A stretch of 64,000 nt of DNA, taken from the NCBI GenBank assembly GCA_963971405.1, contig OZ020487.1, positions 47,961,039 through 48,025,038 on the forward strand, read 5' to 3'. Below, piece by piece: positions 44,501-56,500 of the stretch. The position numbers and the translations under genes were made by a program. This stretch comes from Psococerastis gibbosa. Its lineage: Eukaryota; Arthropoda; Insecta; Psocodea; Psocidae. Position 1 is the first letter of the stretch. Each line of letters starts with the position of its first letter. A model generated the notes under the pieces. It was not told where the DNA came from, did no database searches, and saw only the letters and a list, made by a program, of their open reading frames with translations.

Positions 44501-47500
44501 TCTAACTTCCCTAAATTGCTTAGAAACCATCTCTTAGAGAAAGCTTTCTACACTGTCACTGAGGCACTAGCACAATAGCAATGACAGAACTACCTGATTT
44601 TGACGATTTTACTTTATACTTTCTTGTCAATTACTTGTATTGTATAATCTAACAGAAATATATATTTATTTATTAATAGAAAATCGGAGGGTGAAAAGCC
44701 GAAAAAACCTTAAAGGTGTAAAAATCAAATATCTCATGATAGGTATATTAATTGTAAATTTGTCAAAAATATCAGCACAAACAGAAGAAATTTGTCTGAG
44801 CATTTTAATACATAAATTATGATGTACCTCTTTCCAACACACATTGACCACAATGTCAAAAACAATTATAGAATATTATTTATAATACTACAAGATATAC
44901 TAGGTAGTTCTTATGAAATAACAGTAAAAATTAGCACAGATACAACAATTACAGCTGAATCATGACCAATATTGGTTAAAATAAATTAGCGTTTAAATCT
45001 AATTCCATTTCGCATACTCCATAATTTCCACGAGTCTTGAAAGTCCAAAAATTTCAAGAAGACACGTGGAAATGGAATGCGGAATGCGCTATGGAACGCT
45101 GCGTTGATTGATGGGTGAATGAATGGATTTAAACCCACAGTAACTTTACCCGGGCAAAGTAGTGTTGAAAGAAAGCTTCTGCGGGGAAAACTACACAAAA
45201 TACGTATGCACTGGTTGCATAATCATGAAAACGCAGGCGAAGTTGGGCGTGCAGACACTTACGGCAAATCACCTATTAATGTCACAATCTAAATAGAACA
45301 ATACACAACAACTTACAAGCCAACGATTATACATAAAAATACGCAAGCTCAGCAAACTACGATAATCCTAGCCCAAATAAAATACTAAACCAATATTCAA
45401 TTCATAGGCCTATGACGTTCAGTTTCACACAAAAGCCAGTAAAAAAGATGCAAAAACAACTCACTGCCAAGCCAGGGATTAAGACCACTCTCCCAGCGCG
45501 CAATAATGGAGGGAAACCCTGTCACGTAGACAACAACGGCATCGAGGAATGTCGAGTGGGGGGCGATGACGAGGATGGGCGCCTCGTGCCGCGCCGCCTG
45601 GCGCCCCTTCACTATGATGCTCATGCCGCCTATGCGGTACGTCAGCTGCCCCACGATCGCGATGATCTCGCGCAGCTTCCTGAAAATTGCCACAACTTAC
45701 GCTCCTCATTGTCGTCGGTTAGCTCCAGTCCCCCGGGATTAGTCGTGGTTGGTTGCCATGTCAACGGATTGTTAGTGGATGCGTTATGAGCGAATCGGAC
45801 ACCCCTTCTACGCCCTTTTTGTACAATGTCTGATTGATCATGAAATATCTATCATAGAGCCATAAATAACAACAGGTTAAGCATACGAAATGCTCCTGTA
45901 AACTATTTATATAGTAAGCCGACACTAGCACAGTCCCAGTTTTTCAAGGCGTGAAAAACAATGTAAGGATATGTTAGGCCCACGTCTTCAAAAACTATTG
46001 CCAAAGGGTATTAGTGTCGGCTACATACAATGTATTAAAATGTAGAAAAGCTTATCGTCTACTACTTGATAGAAATTTAATTGTGTACAAAAAACTAGTA
46101 GTGGGGTATCCGACTTAATGTCACTTGCTGGCCCTTTTGCGACTTTCTCATGCTACTCAAAATAACGTACCTTTTATTGTCGTGTGTAGCCAAAGCTGTA
46201 AACTAATTTAACAACAGAAGAAACATAAGCTGACAGTTTCTTCTTGCTAGGTATTTTCTTATGTCGGTTGGAAAGTGACGATGAAACTATGAATTTACGT
46301 TTGCACAATTCCCACTCGGGTAGCTGCGACGATCTTTTGTAAAATAATTGTCTGAGAGGTAATATTTTCCTCAGTCTGATATCGTGCATAGGCCTACAAT
46401 TTACGTAGGATGTGCGTCACAAAATATGGAAAACAACCAGCCGATATAAACTCCCTCGGATGATGATGGTATGCTGACATTAAAGAGGCAATTTTACCCC
46501 TTGAATCAAAGGGAAACGGTACTCGTAACACCCCATGTTCGCCATTTTCAAAGAAATATTGGCATTTATTGTAGCTTCAGCACAGTGATTACAGTGTAAT
46601 ATCGTATTCAAAGTTCAAAGTACCCACGGTACATGATTAAACCTTTATAATACCTACGGGTATAAAATTAGTAGTTTCATCACATTTAGGTTTCTGTGAG
46701 GAAAAGTGGAGGCACGTTATGCATTAGAACATGGTGGTGCCACCATACCTACACGACAATGAAGTCAGACATAATATTGTAGCATTATAATATGGCATAT
46801 AATACTGACATTAAACTAACTTAGACTGAAGAGACAACCTCCTCGGTATAACCAGTTTTAAAATTTAAAATTTAAAAAAATCTGGACTTGGTGGGATTTG
46901 AACCCACGAGCTAAGCCTTGCCAGGACATCGTATTAACTGCTGGATCACAAGCCCGCTTAAGTACAGAGTTTGCTAAATCCTAAATTTATATCTTGGTCT
47001 TCGACAAGATTCTTATTTGTTAGACAGGTTAGCACCAGCTACACAACTATTTACCTAATAGGTCTGTGAGCTAACTTTAACATCAAACTTCTTTACCGAG
47101 CCATTGTTATGGAGCGTTACTTACGGGAGTATACACCCCCCCCCCCCCTTTCTTTATGTGTCTTTACTTGACATCTCTCTTCTAATTGTTCTCTAATATC
47201 ACTTATTCTCATAATTGCCACGATCCCACGAACGATATTCCGTCTTTGTTTTTGTTTTTGAACAGATTTAACCCACAAATATGGAACTTAATTTAACATT
47301 TGAGGTATTCTAGGATTCTCATTTTTCATTGACAATTGCGCCGTTTCGACATAACTAGGTTAAAATTATAGATTTATATTCCTGCCGATTGAAATTGCAT
47401 ATGATCCCTCCCAGTAACACATTTCTTAAAAAAAAGAAGATAAATTTGAAAAAAAAACCTTAATTTACAAGACTATCTTATTTTATTTTTTGGAGCATGA

Positions 47501-50500
47501 CGAATACATTTTACTAAATGCCCGTACCATCACCACAAGTTACAACCTCAATTTCTACACAACAAATACACACACACAAAGCAAAAAAGCCATGCACCAA
47601 ACTTATAAGCAAAAGAAAAAACCGGAAGCGTTAGTAAATTGAGCCCGTACTTCCAAAGAATGGGACGAATGCAGCCTCGGCCTTGGCGACAATGCTAGGC
47701 GCCCCCAGGTACACGACGGCAAGGGCGTCGAAAAAGGAAGAGTGGGGCGCCACTGCGAGAATAGGCGCCTCTCGGAAGGAGGCGCGGACGCCCTTCACCG
47801 ACACCCAGTGGAAACTCCCCACGCCAAGCAGCAAACGAACTAATTTTGCAGCCACAATTTTGAAATGCCTAGAAAAGTGTAAGCCAATATTTGGTTAGTC
47901 ATGTCCAGCCATAGTTACTCCGAGTAAAAAGAAATAAAAAATTGTATGAGAGGGACTGGAACCCCCGTGTCTTCGCCTCGTTGGGGCGTTTTGGTGACCC
48001 AAAATAAGCCAGGGTTCGAGTCCGGCTCTAGTTCAATTTTTTCATGTTTTCCTTTGACTAACATGAGCTTTGTACAGGCTAACTTTTAAGTAGTTAATGA
48101 ATGGAGTTCATAAAAAGAAGTATTTACATCCATAGTAAAAGGTGAAAGAAAGAAGCTACAATATTCCAATTTCCCCCAATAGATACAGTATGTTAAGAAC
48201 CATATTTACTACTAGAAGCAAAATCTTCTGCTCCAGCAGCATTTGCTCACATTTTATGAAGTAAAAGCTCTTTTTATGAATTCCATGAATGTTGACTGCA
48301 ATGTAAAGTATGAGTATAGCGACTAAAATACATTTTAATCGTTCAGTAATAATAGTACATCCATGATAACGCACCATGTACCATGACGGTCGAAGGTACC
48401 CAAAACCGTTCCAAAACAGTCACACATGAAAATGCTATACAAAAAATGTAAATGAACTGTTAGAGTAGTAAATAACCATCAACGAAACTTTTCATTCAGA
48501 GAGGTAATTCTGGTAAGGCGGGGTTTCCACCGACCCGCTAGGGCTAAATACAAATACGGAGACGTGGTAACAGACATTCAAGACTTAGGCGGGGTTTCCA
48601 TAGACCTCGCATTGCAGAATGCAAATGACATTGACGGAAATGTTTGTTTTTATTAATTTAATATTTTTTTTTAATTTAATTAACATATCACATGACGTCA
48701 TTATTTAATTTTAGTTTGTTTGTGATTTTACTGTATGATCATTGATCAATTTTAACTATGGCATAGAGTAAAACAAACATTTCTGTCAATGTCATTTGCA
48801 TTCTGCAATGCGAGGTCTATGGAAACCCCGCCTAAGTCTTGAATGTCTGTTACCACGTCACAGTATTTGGATTTAGCCCTAGCCGGTCGGTGGAAACCCC
48901 GCCTAAGTAAAAGTGTCTTGAAAATACACATCAACTGTAAGGTAGCTACAATGTTACAATTTTCCCTGCACTAAAATAAAATTATCCAGATAAGTCACTT
49001 TAATGGGAATGTTATACCCATTAGTTCCAACAGCTAGATCAAGGGTAACATTTATGTTGGTTACTCTGAAGGGGCTGAGCCGCAGGTGGCGGATAGCGCA
49101 TATGGTGGCTGCGGTCTGGTGGTAAGGTGCCCATTCCATTGACCGGCTAGGGCTATTTCCAAAAACGGTGACGTGGTAGCAGACATTCAAGACATAGGTG
49201 GCGTTTCCACCGACTTCACATTGCAGAATTGACGGAAATGTTTATTTTCCTCTATGCCATAGTTAAAATTGATCAATGATCATACAGTAAAATCACAAAC
49301 TAAAATTAAAAAATGGCGTCATGGGATATGTTAAGTACAAACATTTTAATAGATTTCTATAAAAAGAAAAATTCTAATTTCCATCAATGTCATTTGCATT
49401 CTGCAATGCGAGGTCGGTGGAAACGCCACCTAAGTCTTGAATGTCTGCTACGACGTCCCCGTTTTTGTAAATAGCCCTAGCCGGTCGATGGAATGGGCGC
49501 CTAACCCGAGGCTGACTATGTGACGGGGCGAATAGTTGCCACGGCACTCTTTTGTCCTGGGATTGGGCCCCGAAGCTGGAGGAACTCAACGGCATAACGA
49601 TGCACAAGGCAACGGGAAACCCCTGCATTGCAACTCCCTAGTACAGACATCATGACTAAGTACGTTTGATACTGTACACTCTTGACTTCCTTCCTACTTG
49701 TCTACGATTGCCATGATGATCGCTAATCTTCGATAGAAGAGGCATTACACAAGAAGATCCTAATAAAAACGTAGAGGAACATTTCTTCTACCTTACGACA
49801 TCTCAGATGGATATTTCATTATTATCGATATTTCCTGCGAAATTGTGTTTTATTAAAAAAAAAAATTGTGTAATACCTAATTCCAGATACATTAATTCTG
49901 ACAGACAAACGACAGACAACACAACACATGCTAATTATTGCACTAATTAATCTGGTCCGAATAATTAATATCTCACGGCATTTCCGTTTGATCTGGTACT
50001 CAACGTCAACAAAAGCCCATTGGGATTATTGCCGGCTGCGAATTTAGGACATAAAAGCCTGGCAACAATGCGTTAACCCATGTCACCCAACAATTCCACC
50101 TATATTATTACCCCGCGAAGGCTGCTGGGCGGTTCCAAACCGAATGTACGCACCAAACTACACATATGAGGTATCTACACTTTCCCTAGAACGGAATACG
50201 ACAAAACAATCATGCCTTATTTAAGTGCTTCCGAATTAACTAAATCGTTCTTAAAAGTGAACCTTCATGCGCACAGGCGTTGCAAAATTCTGCTAATGAT
50301 CACACGGGCCAACTACGTACTATGTAGTTATTTCCACTACTCACATAGTCAGTTTTTTTCTTTATAGAATCTAACTTCACAGAAAATCGTAGAGACATAA
50401 GGTCGTCCATTAATAACGCGATGTTTTTAGAGAATTTTTTAACCCACCCATGATGACACGTGGTGAGATTTAAGACTCCCCCCCCCCCCGCCGCACCCAA

Positions 50501-53500
50501 AATCACGCTTGACGAAAAAATAAATGCATTTGAGAACATACGACACCCCCTCACCTAGTGATATTTTGTTATTTTTAGCACCCCCCCCCCTCCCCCATTT
50601 CGAGCCTCATGAGACTAATGGATACCCCTCCCCCCACAAATGAGATGTTATATAGCAGAAGATATGTTCCTCTAAATTTCGACCTATAGCATGGGGCCGT
50701 CACTAACACCAGTTGGCCACAGTTTAGGAACTCCTTCGACCTGATATCCTCATTGGCCGTAATTGTTTTACAAATCAAATTCAATAACTGTCACCGATTG
50801 GTGTTAGTGACGGCAACATAATGTACATCAAAATGGGGAAGAACATTTTTATGTTTTATGACGTCGCATTTATGACGTCACCATCGATGTTTCCGGTTTT
50901 TAAACCGGTGAGGTTTCCCACCTCCGAATAATTACAAATTTGGGATGGCGTTATACTTTCCTACTTAGCCTATGTATTTAATTTAGAGAAGGAAACTTTC
51001 TGTCTCTGTGAAATCTTACAGGGTTAGTTTGGTTGTCCTATGCTAGTAAACCTTGAGACTCATAAGCTAAGAATAAGATACGTAACTGTAAATGATCTCT
51101 TTGGACCTAACGTAAAGTACATTAGTTCGTAATCAATGGAAATGTTCAATTGACAGTCGTGAGCAAAGGTCGCAGTGGCGACTAATCATGTAGCATTTAA
51201 TATTCACTAGACGCCACTGGCCTTGTGTTTTCTGGCACAAAAGCACCATTTGTCCCCTAGCGATGGCCTTAAGCGCACCAACGATAAAGGAAGGAAATGT
51301 CCCGGCGGAAGAAAAGGGTACTTGAAAGGCCAGAACCAATGTCCATGGATCCGTGCAAACAGTACTACCACGCGGGCGTAATACTGTCCCACCATGCACA
51401 CTATGCATTGGAACGTGGTGGTGCCGCTTTACTGCAGTACATTAAACACGGTACAGAATTCTGAATTCAGTTATGAAGTAAGGCGCCACCCCTATATTCC
51501 AATGCATATCGGTGCGCCAGTATTCCTCTCAAAAACCTTTCTAATCGCGGTGGTACCAAATACAAATACACCACTATCTGTTTTTGAAACAAAATCAAAT
51601 TTAGAAGGAAATATCATTCTTAGAGCTTCCACGTCACTTCGAAGAAATGTTCCTTTGTGCATTAAACTTTCAATTGTACATAATCTAGCCGTTTAGTATT
51701 AACTTATTCTTGGTGTTCAAAATGTAAACAAAACAATTTTGAATAGCACTTTCCATTCAAAAATTATCTTGTTTAGATTTTCAATCGCAGGTTAAGATTT
51801 CAAATAGTCGCCTTAGTAGGTCCGCAGGTCGAGGCTATGTTAATAATACCCAATCCGGTTTCGGAATACCGGGATTGAGGACTTAAAATCCAGTATTCTC
51901 AGGATTGACGAAAATGCCCCTGGAGTTATTCTCTAAGTACAAGCAGCCTTATAAGTGGGTTTTATACTTTGTCACTGTCATACAATACACAACTTATCAT
52001 GAAGAAACCCCCGTTTGCAAAATAATGGAATTGCTTTCATAAAGGGGAAGGAGGTAGTGTTTATCAACGTCATATACTCTGCTATAGAAACTTGTGAAAA
52101 TCAATAAATAGGTTAAGGTCATTGCGTTTAATTATCCCATTCCACACTGAAACCTTAGATATTTACAAAAAAAGAGCCAACAGTAGCTACAGTACTAAGT
52201 CCAAACTCCATTACCATGACAATCACATGTCATTATTCAGTAATATATACACAAATGGCCAAAAAGCTAGGCTATATTTTAACGGCTGTGGATTCGTCTA
52301 ATCAGTGGTTTATACTTTATAGCAAAGGAATACATGTGGAATACAATAAAAAGCTATGTCTTACCAACGCGAGCCACCCGCCAATCCTAGCAATAAGGTC
52401 TATATCAGAGGTCCACTAGTATATAGGAGAGAATGAATGAATGGTTTATTTCCCATTCCGTTCTCGTTGAAGAATATTTTTGAATCTCTTTGACATATCA
52501 GAGCACGCCATAGACGCGTCCAGAAAACAATCCCATCTTCGTTGCTAGGTATGCTCTGAATTGTGTGCAAGAAGATAGACCAACTATCCGAAGTGGTTGA
52601 AAAATCCCCTCGCAAGAACGAATGTCCCATCTCTTCAATATAAAACTAGGTCCGTATTAGCCAAAATCGACTACCATAAATCTGTTTTTAACAACAGGAC
52701 ACCAGAGCCGGCATTACAAAAATTTGTTTTCTTGTGAGATCCCATTTTTTTTTTTTTTCAATTTTGGCCTAGTTTTCTACAAAGAGGACTATCGCGCAAT
52801 GGTGGCCAGTGGGTCAATACTCACTTCCGCCATCCAGTCATAGGCTTCTCCCTGAGCTCGGCATCGTCGACCCCGTAGAGACCGACACAGGCAACGCACC
52901 ACGCCAAAACCAACAGCCCGCAAATCGCCGCCACCCTCAACGGCAGCACGGCCACAGTGAAGATTACAGTCTGAAAAACACAATCAAACATTTATACATA
53001 GTAATAATAAAAATATGTCAGTACTATTGTAGCTAGAACAAAATGGAACCCCCTCCCCCTTTTTTTGCAAAATCAAATTTCTCATGAACCGATTGTAGAG
53101 TATTGTATTGTACAATATGAGGTGTCATAAAGACAAAGTAAGAAAGGTTGCACTATATTTTACTATATAGTATGGTGATATACATTACTACCATATATGT
53201 GGCCACAGTTACATGGCATCCTCAGTGTCCGTTCTATTCTGCACACAGACACTGAGGCAGCAAAAACGAACTTTGTAACCAGCCATGAGAGAAGATTCTA
53301 ACAAGCAAGCAATAATAATATATGAACCAGAAGGAAATGGATTGATGGGGTTCAATAAAAAAAAAAAAATTAGTACCCCAAAAACCCACAAGTGCAATGG
53401 TAACAAAGATAAGTAAATTTGTGTGTTGTGGTGAAACGTGAGAAGGTAGGCTAATCGGCGACTGGATGTATGACATGGTTCCAAACTAATACCTATACGA

Positions 53501-56500
53501 GTAACACAATAAATTATATATTGGACGCTGTGCTGTATCATTTGACTGTTGCACACTTTCACTACAACTGATGCGCACACACTTGGATCCTACATGGGAG
53601 CTGTCATTCTCACAGGACCATTTATTCTTCCGCCAGCTTGACAACTCCAACTGATGGATGAACGAAATCTACAGAAGAACTATGATTACAATTACTGTGG
53701 CAGACATTTTTATTATATCGCGATATAAATATCGACAGTCAAGAACGGGTACTGCCATGATGGGGCCACGTCCCGTCGAAAGAAGGCAGCCAGATGACCT
53801 GATAAAACATATCGACGCAGAGGGAAAAAGAAGAAAAGGATGGCCCAGGCTAATTGTAGAAGCGAAAGTCCACCAAGATCTCAGAATTGTAGGAGCAACT
53901 GCAGCCGAAGCACAGAATCGCAAGGAGAGGAAGAGAACCTGCCGTATCGCTGACCCCTCTTAGGGATAAAGCGAGAAAAAAGTAAAAGTAAATATTGGCA
54001 CTCTCTGTGGAGACTCCCTCAGCTACAACTCCACAGCCACTGGTCGAAACATGTTTTTTATGTTCTCTTCGACCACGGCCCACGAGTCCGGATAATTGCA
54101 GTTGTTTTGAAATAATTATAACATAGGTTCGATTGGTAATAATTCAATTTAATTAGATCGGCTCCACTAATGGGGTAATGGCGGTTCCCATAATTGTTTG
54201 AAAAGTTCCGCTGGGCGGCACAGCCACACAATGGCACATGGTGTAGCTTTTCCTGTGCATGGTCAGTGGAATCTATAATGCAATTCTTTTACAATGAAAC
54301 AGTTGAAGGATATAAACTGAAACATAATAAATGAAAGCGTTGCCACTTCCCACACCACTTCCACATTACCACTTTAGCGACTTCAGAGGCAGGGTGGTAG
54401 CGTGCATGTACTTGTGCGAGTCTCTACATAACTTGCGATCGGAGACGTGTCGTAATTCGAAACAAGAGCTTATTAGGTTACTTAGTGAGGCGACTGAAGA
54501 GGTTAATTGGATACATTCATTAAATTGTTTGTACGCGATTAACCTTTAAAAAATAAAATAAAGAACCTATACACTTTAAGGGTGGCTCCCGCAATATGCA
54601 GTATTCCTTACCGAGCCTTAAGAAACTATCGAGGGACACTTCCTTATTAGTGGGAGTCGCTCTTGGTAGTTTAGAGCAGTGATTTGGTGGTAGCATGACG
54701 TCATGAAAAAAACCGAGTGTGTGCTTAAGACCGCACAGCAGAAGTGAAAATTGCATTGGCAATCCCAATCAATTTATATGTATAACCCTGGTAAATAATA
54801 TTATGTATGTATATGGGGAGAACTACCCGCCTGATCACCACAATTATAGCATGGCCTGAAAGAGGAAGAATAGACGAAGACATGGGTATAATTTACATTG
54901 AGATAGACCTTCTACATCTGCTTTATACCCGCCCATGCAATTCAAATGGGATTGCTGGAAATGCGTCTCAGTTTACTAATTTTGTGTTCCACTCGTGTTT
55001 CAGGGGTGAATTATAAATTTTTATATGTATTTATATTCGTTTGAAACCTTAATTCATACTGCTTCTAATGAAACATTAAAAATTCATCTCGGTTGAAAAT
55101 TGCAGGCCGTGGAATTTTTTTTCTCTATGCATGTAATGGTAAATGTACCCTTTGAACCTGTTTTCCGCCGAAACACGGATGGCTTACACACTCACCTGAG
55201 CCTGAACGAAGAGGCGGATAGTAAAACTGAATATATATGTCTGGAAAGAGTAAGAAAGGTGGAAAAGAACTAAAGTAGTTTGAAGATTTCAAAATGATAT
55301 TAACCCCTCCAAAAACGCTGCTGAAAAAGGCCTATTTTCGCCGAAAATCCATCACGTTTCCACCCCCCAAAGTCGAACCCCTGGCCCTATCGCATCAAGT
55401 ATAGCATGGCCTGAAAGAGGAAGAATAGATAAAGACATGAGTATAATTTAAATTGAGATAAGGCCTCTACATCTGCCCCAAAAAGTTGTTTTAAGCCCGC
55501 CCATACAATTTAAATGGGGTGTTCAGGCACCCCAACGAGCGTGTCGCGCCACGGGGTAGCCGTCACGAACCAGTCCAACTCACTGCCCTGCTAAAATCTG
55601 TGTGTGGTGCGCCTGAAGAAATGTTCAGTTAACTCTAACTTCTTTCTTATCTATTTCTTTTCTTTCTTTCTTCTTTCTAGCGAGCGTGTCGCGTGACGAA
55701 CCAGCCCAATTACTACCCTTCTAAAATCTGTGTGTGGTGCGCCTGAAGAAGTGTTCAGTTAACTCTATCTTCTTTCTGATCTATTTCTTTCTTTCTTTCT
55801 TCTTTCTAGCGAGCGTGTCGCGTGGCGAACCAGCCCAACTTACTACCCTGCTAAAATCTGTATGTGGTGCGCCTAAAGAAGTTTCCACTTCAAAAACATG
55901 GTGGCATGACAAGTTCAACAAAAACCCCAAGAGTTGGCTTGTGAGTTTTATACAGCTGTAACCCAAAGGCCACATGCTGCGATGGGTGATTTTGTACAGA
56001 TTTGACGTCTGCGGCGAGATGACTAGACATATTAGCCGGGCCGGTATGTTTACAACAATGGCCTGCTCACAACTCTCTCCCAGCCAAATTACTTTCTTCG
56101 TTTTGCACCGGGCACCTAAATTTGTCACTAACCTCCGACCACCCTTGCACACATGACACATAATATTATGTCGAGAAAGAAATCGTAGGATCCGTACATA
56201 ATCAAAACTGATGACATTTTTAAAGGCAAAATGTTATAACCCATGTTTGCCCCATTGCCTCATCCGAATCTTCCCTCCTGTGAATTACAAACTTAACAAT
56301 TATATCAGGCTTTATAATATCCAGGTAATTCTTAGCGCATAACTGAATTATATCTATAAAAAGGGCACGAATACGAAACGAAAAGAAAATGAAACTATGG
56401 TATTGTATGCTTCGTAAAGTTCATCAAAATTAATTCGGGGTACTTCGAACCTCGCACCTTCTCGTAACTTTAGCTAACACTCTATACCAACTAAACTGGA

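Larger units (their letters stand above)
49505..52824. other. LPCAT intron 2, upstream part
   Basis: Contains C-rich runs at 50477 and 50580, the MITE at 50697-50814 and the hairpin at 51173-51223. Near 46716 and 51402 a short GCATTGGAACGTGGTGGTGCC-like block is shared. No LPCAT-like exon was recognised here on the minus strand. Confidence 0.5.

Noticed and set aside
45412-45789. 125-residue plus-strand open frame
   Set aside because: It is antisense to LPCAT exon 3b; the opposite strand matches a conserved family, so this is a shadow.
46174-46389. Possible third alternative LPCAT exon between 3a and 3b
   Set aside because: Open on the right strand but no HxxxxD, no similarity to 3a/3b and no acceptor in the right phase.
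47940-48040. tRNA gene
   Set aside because: A B-box-like GGTTCGAGTCC is present, but the upstream half is itself a reversed B-box-like sequence and no cloverleaf forms.
49505-49640. Short GC-rich block with GATGCACAAGGCAACGGGAAA
   Set aside because: It resembles a LINE 3' untranslated end, but there is no coding part and no second copy in the window to support it.
53209-53580. 123-residue minus-strand open frame within LPCAT intron 1
   Set aside because: Same strand as LPCAT but no LPCAT similarity, poly-Phe from a T run, and no matching splice phases.
55781-56161. 126-residue minus-strand open frame
   Set aside because: Antisense to the tandem unit with splice-like structure; low-complexity Lys/Arg end comes from the TTTC tract.
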